Virus record (IMG/VR): IMGVR_UViG_3300030333_004803
Location: 1-53,275 of that record
Length of the DNA stretch: 53,275 nt
From: a virus
Strand: one strand, 5' to 3'
Of this stretch, positions 1 through 7,556 are shown piece after piece. Below the pieces are notes generated by a model, which was given only the letters and a program-made list of their open reading frames with translations, made no database searches and had not been told where the DNA came from. Positions within the stretch are counted from its first letter, which is position 1; each line of letters begins with the position of its first letter. Position numbers and translations under genes: made by a program.

Positions 1-1
1 T

Positions 2-412
2 AGCGGAAAAACGTACACATCTTTTAAAATGGATCAAATTGGTGGAAGATTATCTTCTACAATGGAAGATTCATTTGGAGATCAAAAAATTTACAAATTA
101 GTAGGAGTAGTAGACCAAACATCGGCTACAGCTGTAAATGACAATGATGCTGCATTTGATCCAGTGGCAACTGCAACTGGTGCTGTACCAACTACAGTAA
201 ATACTTTCTATGTAAAGTATGATTCTACGCTAGGTACTGTTGCTACAGTAACTGTTACAGTAGGCTCACAAGCTCACGCAGTATTGTCCGTGGGAGAATC
301 TGTTGTAGTACCAATAGCTGATGTTGCTGTGGCTAATTGCAAAATACATGCTAGTGCTCACACTACTGATACCCACGAAGCAACTGTAACAGTAGTTTTA
401 ATAGGAGACTAA
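2..412 (+). CDS. Head-associated structural protein, 5' partial
   Basis: This is the C-terminal part of a small protein whose N-terminus is cut by the window start. Reading is open from base 2. The first in-frame ATG (base 29) is not the true start, because the matching gene at 53031 begins 30 residues earlier. The visible part is rich in Val, Thr and Ala and looks like a beta-structured, virion-exposed protein. It lies between the major capsid protein (across the contig junction) and adaptor-like genes, so a head decoration or fibre role is plausible. I do not recognise a family. It overlaps in homology with the gene at the window end but differs from it beyond the first 78 bases. Confidence 0.75.
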   Translation, partial: SGKTYTSFKMDQIGGRLSSTMEDSFGDQKIYKLVGVVDQTSATAVNDNDAAFDPVATATGAVPTTVNTFYVKYDSTLGTVATVTVTVGSQAHAVLSVGESVVVPIADVAVANCKIHASAHTTDTHEATVTVVLIGD

Positions 413-413
413 A

Positions 414-1463
414 ATGGCAACTATATCGTTCCAGTCTCGAATTGAAGACGTTATCGGTACGAGTATTTCCGATACTTCTGGTTTAAATGCAATGCTTGAA
501 GGGACTGTTGCAGAAATTACAAGCATTTTACCAGATGACGTTAAATTACAACACGCAATACTTTCCACTTCTAGTGATGTTGAAGGTAAAGAAATTTTTA
601 GTATTTCTAGAGGAGGCTATTATGCGACTGAGATTCCTAAAGGTTTATCGACTCAAGCGAGCGATACAAACAGCATACATAGGGCTACTGCTGAAGCTCC
701 TGTTTATTATTTTGAGAACAGTCAAGTCAACATCATCCCATCAGGGGGAGAAACGCAAATCTTAGCGTATGAACAACCTTCTATCACTTTTGACGCTTCA
801 TCAATTCCAAATTTTCCTAAAAATGCAGAATATGCTGTTGTTTTAGGATCTGCGTGTAAAGAATTAAATAGAATGATCTCTACTGCAAGAGATGCATTGC
901 CTACAGTAGTTCCAGAACCAGTAATAAATTATACAGACGCTTCTGTTGGAGATGGTATATCTACAGCACAAGATGCTGCAGTTTACGCTGGACCAGGTAC
1001 GGATCTTACTACCTTATCTAGTGGAGCTGCTGGAACGACTGGAGATATGGTTAATTTTAATACTTGGTTTGATATAGTAGCTGAATATATAGAAACTGAT
1101 GAAGATACTGAATTGGCTAGAGCTAGTTTAGAAAAGATACAATCTTATATTGCTGCTTTTAGAGCTGATCTTGAAGACTCATCTAATGCTTCACAGGTTG
1201 ATATAGCAAAAATGACTCAATCTACTGGAGCGGCTATTGCAAAAATGGGAAAATCTTCAGATATTAATGTTCAAAATGCGGCTCAAGCTTTACAAGCTGC
1301 TATTGCTGAGTATTCTCAAGTAATTTCAAAGTATCAACAAGATATGTCAAGATCTACTATGGAAATTGGAACTTTACAAAGACAGCATGATACAATATAT
1401 GCTAGTTACCAACAACAATTAGGTTTACTATCAAAAGGTGCCTTGAAAGGAGGCGGTAACTAA
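414..1463 (+). CDS. Virion structural protein, adaptor/head-completion candidate
   Basis: A 349-residue protein with a GGAG site just before its ATG. It starts one base after the previous stop, and its own stop overlaps the next ATG. The N-terminal half is mixed, with a helix around residues 140-160 containing a CKELNRMI segment. The centre is Gly/Ser/Thr-rich (about 170-215). The C-terminal third is strongly helical and Gln/Ala-rich, probably coiled coil. The position directly after the capsid genes suggests a head-to-tail connector or internal head protein. Family assignment is by context only. Confidence 0.7.
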   Translation: MATISFQSRIEDVIGTSISDTSGLNAMLEGTVAEITSILPDDVKLQHAILSTSSDVEGKEIFSISRGGYYATEIPKGLSTQASDTNSIHRATAEAPVYYFENSQVNIIPSGGETQILAYEQPSITFDASSIPNFPKNAEYAVVLGSACKELNRMISTARDALPTVVPEPVINYTDASVGDGISTAQDAAVYAGPGTDLTTLSSGAAGTTGDMVNFNTWFDIVAEYIETDEDTELARASLEKIQSYIAAFRADLEDSSNASQVDIAKMTQSTGAAIAKMGKSSDINVQNAAQALQAAIAEYSQVISKYQQDMSRSTMEIGTLQRQHDTIYASYQQQLGLLSKGALKGGGN

Positions 1464-1936
1464 TGACAATTAAGCAAATAGTAGAAACAATTAGACAATT
1501 TCATCCTCAAGTAAGCTCTACGCAAATTAAAATATTACTTAATATGGGAATTGAGGAATTTTGCAGAGAAACAGGTATATTACATGGATACCAACAATTT
1601 ACTACAGATGCTAGTGCTCCAATAAGATATAATAGTGTTTTAGGCATTGTAACTTCTGGTCAAGGAACACATACTGTTTCTAATAAACTAAGAGATGATA
1701 ATGGAGTATTTGATTCTAGCCTAGTTGGGCATATTGTTTACAATATAAAAGATGAAACTAATGCTAAGATTACTGCTGTGGATAGCTCAACTGTTTTATC
1801 TATAGATGATGATATTATGGCTGCTAATGAAGATTATATAATACAAAGCGATATGATTGAAATTGATAGAGTAGATTTTGACGGTTACAGTATTCCAAGG
1901 TTAAGCAATATTCCAGAAAAGAGAGATTTGACATGA
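1463..1936 (+). CDS. Head-tail adaptor-like protein, N-terminal half
   Basis: A 157-residue protein preceded by a strong AGGAGG-like site. It begins with helices (residues 1-40, including an EEFCRETGIL segment) and ends with an IDRVDFDGYSIPRL segment. That pattern resembles phage connector proteins that dock under the portal. The stop codon overlaps the start of the next gene (ATGA). The next protein continues with the kind of sequence that follows this segment in longer connector proteins, so the two may be one ancestral gene split in two. Role inferred from pattern and position. Confidence 0.65.
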   Translation: MTIKQIVETIRQFHPQVSSTQIKILLNMGIEEFCRETGILHGYQQFTTDASAPIRYNSVLGIVTSGQGTHTVSNKLRDDNGVFDSSLVGHIVYNIKDETNAKITAVDSSTVLSIDDDIMAANEDYIIQSDMIEIDRVDFDGYSIPRLSNIPEKRDLT

Positions 1937-2328
1937 GTGCTGCAGTAGAAGCTAAAACAGAAGCCTTAAAACATAGATGGTATATATATGACGGTAAACT
2001 TGCTATTGTTAAACGTATTACAGATGACGATACTACAGATTGGGGAGATCCTGATAAAAGTAAAGTAGTTACTTATTTTGGAACAAAAATAGATAGCACA
2101 GCTATGAGAGCTGGAACAACTGATATAAGTGTTCCTGATATACCTAATGAATTTCATAATGACTTATCTACTTATGTAGTAATGAAATTATATGAAATGA
2201 ATCCTGACACAATTCCAGCTGCTCAATATCATAGAAAACAATGGGAACGAGCTAAAGCTAAGGCTAAGCAAAGAGCTAATAGAGCTGGTGATGGTAGTCA
2301 ATATACAATTCAACAACATGAGTATTAA
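1933..2328 (+). CDS. Adaptor-like protein, C-terminal half
   Basis: A 131-residue protein whose ATG lies inside the end of the preceding gene, with no separate ribosome site, so translational coupling is likely. It starts with a beta-type segment (RWYIYDGKLAIVKRI, residues 15-29) and ends in a basic Ala/Lys/Arg-rich helix (about 103-121). Its stop overlaps the start of the fibre gene (TAATG). The reading frame is open upstream of the ATG, so a fused product by frameshifting cannot be excluded. Probably a connector component acting with the 1463-1936 product. Confidence 0.6.
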   Translation: MSAAVEAKTEALKHRWYIYDGKLAIVKRITDDDTTDWGDPDKSKVVTYFGTKIDSTAMRAGTTDISVPDIPNEFHNDLSTYVVMKLYEMNPDTIPAAQYHRKQWERAKAKAKQRANRAGDGSQYTIQQHEY

Positions 2329-5300
2329 TGCCTAAAAATGCACCAAAAGTAAGAGACGCTGAGGTTACAAGAGCCTTTGAGCATACCTATAAGGACATTA
2401 ATGAATTAATTATGTCTGTTAATGGATTGTCTTCTAAATCTAATAGAGAAGGTTATAAAGGCAAAAATGGGGATATGCGCCTTTATAGGGATCTTAGAAC
2501 TAAACAATATTTCTTTGAAGGTAGGTTTGATGATGGTTGGGCTCAAGTAGAACTAGATTTAGCTAAGAAAACGAATACAACTACTGTTGCTACTAGCGGG
2601 GATACTAATGTTCAATCTGATTGGAATGTTTCTGATAATACTAGTGACGCATTTATAAAAAATAAACCAACTGTACAGTACACATCTGCAATACCTAGTA
2701 TGGGATCAGGTAATAGTTATGCAGCTGGTTTAACACCCGCAGGTAGCGGAACCCATAGTGATACATACTTGCGTAAAGATGGCACTTGGGCTACTCCTCT
2801 TAATACAACTTATTCTGTTATGGCAAGTGGTAATAGTTATGCAGCGGGATTAGTTCCTGCAGGTTCAGGTACACACAATAATACATTTTTAAGAAAAGAT
2901 GGTACCTGGGTTGCTCCTTCTTCTGGAATAGCATTAACGGATTTAAGCGCATCTACACCTATAACATATGATAATAGTAGTGGTGCTTTTAGTATTGGAG
3001 ACCACGCAGTTGCGTTAGCAAAGTTACCAGAAATAGCATCAGCAAGATTTTTAGGTAGAAATACAAGTGGTACTGGCGATGTAGAAGTAATGACAGTAGG
3101 TCAAGTAGGTGCTTTGTTAAGCCTAGATACTTATTTAACTGCAGTAAGCCAAAGTGATGTTACTCAACATCAAGGAGCTATAGATCACGACCAATTATTA
3201 AATTTTGCAGCAAATGAACATATTGATTGGACCGCTGATCAAGGTTCAACCAATATCCATAGTGGTAATTATACAAATACTGTAGATATGGGAGATGGAT
3301 TTAGATTTGTATATGTAGATGGTAATGTACAAGTAACTGAAAATAAATATTTAAAATTAAAAACAGTAGATGGTTCACGAGGCTTTGGTAGTTTGGAAGC
3401 TGGTGGTGATGGTTCTAGTAGTTCGCCTTGGATAATTACACTACCAACACCTGATACGAACACTACTTATTCTGCTATGGGAAGTGGTAATGGTTACGCT
3501 GCTGGCCTTGTGTTAGCAGGAAGCGCAACTCATAATAATAATTTTTTACGCAAAGATGGTTCTTGGGAACTTCCTAATATAAATTTACAAGATGACGATT
3601 CAGATTCAGTTAGTGTAACTATTAACAGTCATGTTAAAATTACAGGTACTGGAGGTATAAGCACTGACTGGACAACTGATGATGCTGGTGGAGCTGGTAA
3701 TGCGCCTAACGTACTGACAATAGGTTTGGGTAGTATAACGCAAGTAGGAGCATTGTCGCAAGGTTCTATTGCTTCTGGGTTTACTACAATAGATGAAGGG
3801 TTTATTGACTCTGCAATTGTTCGTAAAAATGCAAATACAACTATTACTGGTAATTATACATTTTCTGGTAAGGGTATTATAATAAATGCTGGTAGTGGTG
3901 ATAGTGTAACTGGATATGATGCTTCTTTATATATAACAGCTACTTCAAGTAATGATTGGGGTATGTGGATAAATAAAGCAAGTTATAATTATGGACTAAA
4001 AGTAGAAACAGCTAGTGATGCAACTCGTGCTATTGTTGTAAGAAGCTCAAGTGCAAATCGATTTATTGTAGACGGAGCGGGAGTTGTTACTTGGAAAGAC
4101 GGTGGCTCAGCAAATGCTAACACAGCTTATAGTTGGGGAGATCATGGTACTGAAGGATATTTAAAAAATATTACAGGTCAATCTATTAGCAATCTTAATG
4201 ATGTAAATTCTATATCAGGTATATCAAATGGTCAAGTTCTTGTATGGAACTCTACAGCAAACGCTTTTCAACCTGGCTCTAGTTCCTACTCATGGTATCT
4301 TGTAGATGGTGATACTACTACTGTAGAGGTAACAAGTGGTAAATATGTTAAACTTGTAGAAGGTACAGGTATTGATATTAATTTTACAGATACAAGTTCT
4401 GGTGTAGTTGATGATGAGTATGATGTAACAATTACCAATACCCTTATGTCTTCTGGCGGTACAATAAGTGGTGATTTAGCTATATCGGACTATGAGTCAA
4501 AGCTTACTTTAACCAAAACAAGAAACACTACACAATCGTTTCACATCGCACATGAAAACGATGATGGTGTATTAGATTTTTTAAGAGAATCAACCAGAAC
4601 TGCAAGAATTACAAATAATGGCAGGTGGGTAATCGGTGGTCATGCTGAAGTAGAAAGTTCACAGCTTTCTGTACAAGGTAATTTGGGAGTTACAGGTTTA
4701 GCTTATTTTAAATATGGTAGTAGTTCAAATGATAATGTAAGATTTTATAACCAAGATGGAAGTTATTCTTATATAAGAGTAACAGCAAATGGTAACAATG
4801 CTAATACTTGGTTTGATACAAGACTGGGATCAACTACTTGGTTTGGATGGACAAATACAGGTGGAAGTGGTGTTTCTTCGTGGCATTTTGGAACAGGTGG
4901 CAGTACAGGAGCTAACTCTGTGCTTATTTCCTCTGGTGCAATACTACAATACAATTCAAGCGGTAATCATACAACCACTTTAAATGCAGATGGTTCAGCA
5001 ACTTTTGCTGGTACAGTTTTAATTAGTGGAGTATCTAACTATACAGGATTAGAGGTAAAAGGTTCAGGTGGTTCACGACCTCAAGTTAAATTTACAAATG
5101 TTAATAATGGTACTTTAGGTGGTATATATGGAACAGAAAGTAATGCTTTGATAATTGGTACAGGTTCAAGCAATACAACTGCTCTTACCTTAGACTCATC
5201 ACAAAACGCTACTTTTGCAGGCAATATAGTAGGCAAAACAAATACGCACATTTCATATTCGTCAGGCAACGCAACAACTACAGCTACTGGTGGAGCTTTT

Positions 5301-6206
5301 AACGCTTCAGGCTCTGACATAGTTACAGGAAGATTATTTTTACAAGGATACCAAAATAGTGGAAATGATTTAATAGGTTTTAATAACGAAACAAACCAAT
5401 TAGTAATGTATAATTACACAGATGGTGCATATCTTGTTAAGTTTGAACATGATGGTGATGTTGTATTAAAAAAACAGCTATCAATAAGTACAGGATCGTC
5501 AAGCGTTTACCCTTCAATAGTTGGGTCAACTTCAGATTATGAATTATTTAGATTAGAGCAATGGTACGGCAACGAAGGTGCTTTAATTATAAAAAACAAT
5601 GGTAATACTAAAATAAGATTAACTGGAGGCCAATCAAACGTAGTATCGTATATAAACAATGGTGCTAATTTTGCTATTGGTGGAACTGGTGGATACCAAA
5701 AGCTATCTGTTGAGGGTGGTAATATTTATATGTCTACTGGGTACCAGATTACATGGTCTAATGGAAATGCAACTTTATATGAAAGTGGTTATTCATTAAG
5801 GTTTTCCACATATAATGGCAGTTCTGCTGTTGTCGAGCGCATGAGAATCGAGAGTGATGGCGATGTTCATTGCGATGCAGATGTTATAGCATATTCTAAT
5901 ACGATAGGATCAGATAGAAGGTTAAAGAAAAATATAGAAGATATTTCTTATGGACTTGATGATGTTTTAAAACTTCGTGGTGTAGAATTTGATTGGAACA
6001 GAAAAGATTATGCTAAAAAACACGATGTTGGTTTTATTGCACAAGAAGTACGAGAAGTAATCCCTGAGTTAGTTAAAAGAACAAGCGGTTTAAATGATAA
6101 AGGTTCTTTCTTGACAGTAGATTATGCTAAATTAGTACCTGTATTAGTAGAATCAATAAAAGAATTAAAGCAAGAAATTGAGGATTTAAGAAATGAAAAA
6201 TTATAA
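2328..6206 (+). CDS. Tail fibre with C-terminal S74 chaperone
   Basis: A 1292-residue fibre protein. Residues 1-90 form a mixed N-terminal domain that could anchor to the tail. Residues about 120-410 carry three copies of a 36-residue repeat around SYAAGL...RKDGTW. A long Gly/Ser/Thr/Asn-rich beta-structured shaft follows. The C-terminus carries a peptidase S74 intramolecular chaperone: S1195-D-R-R-L-K1200 gives the Ser/Lys dyad, followed by a GFIAQEV segment and a terminal coiled coil. In this family the domain drives trimerisation and is then cut off by self-cleavage. Role: host recognition. Confidence 0.92.
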   Translation: MPKNAPKVRDAEVTRAFEHTYKDINELIMSVNGLSSKSNREGYKGKNGDMRLYRDLRTKQYFFEGRFDDGWAQVELDLAKKTNTTTVATSGDTNVQSDWNVSDNTSDAFIKNKPTVQYTSAIPSMGSGNSYAAGLTPAGSGTHSDTYLRKDGTWATPLNTTYSVMASGNSYAAGLVPAGSGTHNNTFLRKDGTWVAPSSGIALTDLSASTPITYDNSSGAFSIGDHAVALAKLPEIASARFLGRNTSGTGDVEVMTVGQVGALLSLDTYLTAVSQSDVTQHQGAIDHDQLLNFAANEHIDWTADQGSTNIHSGNYTNTVDMGDGFRFVYVDGNVQVTENKYLKLKTVDGSRGFGSLEAGGDGSSSSPWIITLPTPDTNTTYSAMGSGNGYAAGLVLAGSATHNNNFLRKDGSWELPNINLQDDDSDSVSVTINSHVKITGTGGISTDWTTDDAGGAGNAPNVLTIGLGSITQVGALSQGSIASGFTTIDEGFIDSAIVRKNANTTITGNYTFSGKGIIINAGSGDSVTGYDASLYITATSSNDWGMWINKASYNYGLKVETASDATRAIVVRSSSANRFIVDGAGVVTWKDGGSANANTAYSWGDHGTEGYLKNITGQSISNLNDVNSISGISNGQVLVWNSTANAFQPGSSSYSWYLVDGDTTTVEVTSGKYVKLVEGTGIDINFTDTSSGVVDDEYDVTITNTLMSSGGTISGDLAISDYESKLTLTKTRNTTQSFHIAHENDDGVLDFLRESTRTARITNNGRWVIGGHAEVESSQLSVQGNLGVTGLAYFKYGSSSNDNVRFYNQDGSYSYIRVTANGNNANTWFDTRLGSTTWFGWTNTGGSGVSSWHFGTGGSTGANSVLISSGAILQYNSSGNHTTTLNADGSATFAGTVLISGVSNYTGLEVKGSGGSRPQVKFTNVNNGTLGGIYGTESNALIIGTGSSNTTALTLDSSQNATFAGNIVGKTNTHISYSSGNATTTATGGAFNASGSDIVTGRLFLQGYQNSGNDLIGFNNETNQLVMYNYTDGAYLVKFEHDGDVVLKKQLSISTGSSSVYPSIVGSTSDYELFRLEQWYGNEGALIIKNNGNTKIRLTGGQSNVVSYINNGANFAIGGTGGYQKLSVEGGNIYMSTGYQITWSNGNATLYESGYSLRFSTYNGSSAVVERMRIESDGDVHCDADVIAYSNTIGSDRRLKKNIEDISYGLDDVLKLRGVEFDWNRKDYAKKHDVGFIAQEVREVIPELVKRTSGLNDKGSFLTVDYAKLVPVLVESIKELKQEIEDLRNEKL
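2690..3574 (+). repeat. Three 36-residue fibre repeats
   Basis: Three coding repeats lie at about 2690-2796, 2812-2919 and 3467-3574. Each encodes GNxYAAGLxxAGSxTH, then a short spacer, then LRKDGxW. The first two are adjacent and the third is about 550 bases downstream. DNA identity is visibly lower than protein identity, so the duplications are old. They probably form repeated beta modules in the fibre shaft. Confidence 0.85.
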
Positions 6207-6447
6207 AGATTCTAAAGATGCTGGTAAAAGCACTTTAGAAGTAAAAGATGACGTTGTTTATGTTGTGCAAAAATCATATAACACTATAACAGGTGCAGAG
6301 TTAGATGATATAGAGACACCTTGTCCTTCAGTAGATAATTTAGATTTTGAAATAAACAAAATCCAAGAAACAATTAACTATCTTGAAAAAGAAAAAGAAT
6401 CTTTAAATCTTCTTAAAGCAGATTATATAGAGTTAAAAGGCGACTAA
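6193..6447 (+). CDS. Small coiled-coil protein following the fibre
   Basis: An 84-residue protein whose start lies inside the last 14 bases of the fibre gene. The N-terminus is a short beta-type stretch and residues about 47-80 form a Leu/Ile/Glu/Lys coiled coil. It is probably co-translated with the fibre. It could be a fibre chaperone or fibre-associated protein. No family recognised. Confidence 0.65.
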   Translation: MKNYKDSKDAGKSTLEVKDDVVYVVQKSYNTITGAELDDIETPCPSVDNLDFEINKIQETINYLEKEKESLNLLKADYIELKGD

Positions 6448-6448
6448 A

Positions 6449-6748
6449 ATGGGTTTACCAGTTTCTGGACAAATATCTATGGGTAACATTATGCGAGAGG
6501 TTAAGTCTGGCGATGGTGAATTAGGCGTTTACGAACCTACTAATACAGAAAAAAATCTTGGCATGAACTCATTAAGTAACTTATGTCAGTTGCCAGCAGG
6601 TGAAGGAAGTTTGGCTGGTGGTTCATTTAAAGATTCAATAAGCTCAATAAATGGTTGGATTGTACCAAATTTTACTGAGGCTGATGAAGATGGTGAATCA
6701 CCTCACAATATAAGTATATTTCATGCAGCTAGTAGAGATGGCGTATAA
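6449..6748 (+). CDS. Small tail/fibre-associated structural protein
   Basis: A 99-residue protein beginning with GLPVSGQISMGNIMREV. This N-terminal pattern (a short GxIS segment leading into an amphipathic helix) recurs in small structural proteins of many marine tailed phages. The rest is Gly/Ser/Asp-rich. It lies between the two fibre genes, one base after the preceding stop. Virion location is an inference from pattern and context. Confidence 0.6.
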   Translation: MGLPVSGQISMGNIMREVKSGDGELGVYEPTNTEKNLGMNSLSNLCQLPAGEGSLAGGSFKDSISSINGWIVPNFTEADEDGESPHNISIFHAASRDGV

Positions 6749-6775
6749 AGATTTAATTAATAACAGGAGTAAATA

Positions 6776-7132
6776 GTGAAAATAAAAACAAAACTAGCAA
6801 ACTTAGTAAATAGCGTTGAACCTTTAAATAAATTAATGCAAAAACCAATGCCTTCAGCTACAGCATTTCGATGCGCAAAGTTATTAAAAGCTGTTGAAGC
6901 TGAATTGCAAATTTATGATGAGCAGCGTAAAAAGCTTATTGAAAAATACGGTGAAGATGATAAAATAGATCCTGAATCTAAAAATTGGGATAAATTTGTT
7001 GAAGAAATGAATGGACTTTTAGCTGAAGATGTATCTTTAAGCGCTACTAAGGTAAAAGAAGAAAATTTATCTAAAATAGAAATATCACCTGCTGATATAA
7101 TGAATTTAAGCTGGTTGATAAAGGAGAAATAA
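6776..7132 (+). CDS. Helical protein of the fibre region
   Basis: A 118-residue protein starting at GTG behind a good AGGAGT site. It is almost wholly helical and charged, with Lys and Glu dominating and no membrane segment. Its C-terminus ends in a Leu-Ser-Trp helix. It sits between structural genes, so a role in tail assembly or fibre folding is possible. Function unknown. Confidence 0.65.
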   Translation: MKIKTKLANLVNSVEPLNKLMQKPMPSATAFRCAKLLKAVEAELQIYDEQRKKLIEKYGEDDKIDPESKNWDKFVEEMNGLLAEDVSLSATKVKEENLSKIEISPADIMNLSWLIKEK

Positions 7133-7133
7133 T

Positions 7134-7202
7134 ATGCCAACAGGTAAAGGGTCTTATAGAAAACGTGGTAGACCTAAAAAGAAAAAAAAAGGTAAGAAGT
7201 AA
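7134..7202 (+). CDS. 22-residue basic peptide with AT-hook-like core
   Basis: A very short ORF behind a perfect AAGGAG site five bases before its ATG. Its stop overlaps the next start (TAATG). The product is Gly/Lys/Arg-rich with a KRGRPKK core, which matches the AT-hook minor-groove binding consensus. Many tailed phages carry similar tiny basic proteins in the structural region. It may bind DNA or RNA. Existence is supported by the ribosome site and the tight packing on both sides. Confidence 0.6.
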   Translation: MPTGKGSYRKRGRPKKKKKGKK

Positions 7203-7537
7203 TGGCTGATTTAAACAAGTATAATGAAAAACAATCTTTAAATATAGATACTGCAGCTGATTGGTCCGTTCAGACAAGATTGACCATATCAAGTGCAGCT
7301 GCTGTTGAGTCTAACGTTAGCACTGCAAGTCAAATTGCGATTTACAGTGATTCAGATGTATATATTAGATTTGATACATCTTCTGGAGATAATATTGTTG
7401 CAAATAATGATATTATTTTACCAGCGTTAACTTTTATGACATTTAAAGTACCTAAACAATTAGGGAGTACTATTTATGTTCATTTTAAACAAGTAACGTC
7501 TGTTGGATCAAAATATTTAAGATTAGTACATATGTAA
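7202..7537 (+). CDS. Small beta-rich structural protein
   Basis: A 111-residue protein, Ser/Thr/Val/Ile-rich, with alternating hydrophobic pattern typical of a beta sandwich. It starts on the stop of the basic peptide and lies directly before the second fibre. A virion or fibre-base component is likely from context. No family recognised. Confidence 0.6.
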   Translation: MADLNKYNEKQSLNIDTAADWSVQTRLTISSAAAVESNVSTASQIAIYSDSDVYIRFDTSSGDNIVANNDIILPALTFMTFKVPKQLGSTIYVHFKQVTSVGSKYLRLVHM

Positions 7538-7556
7538 ATAAGAAAGGTTTCATATA

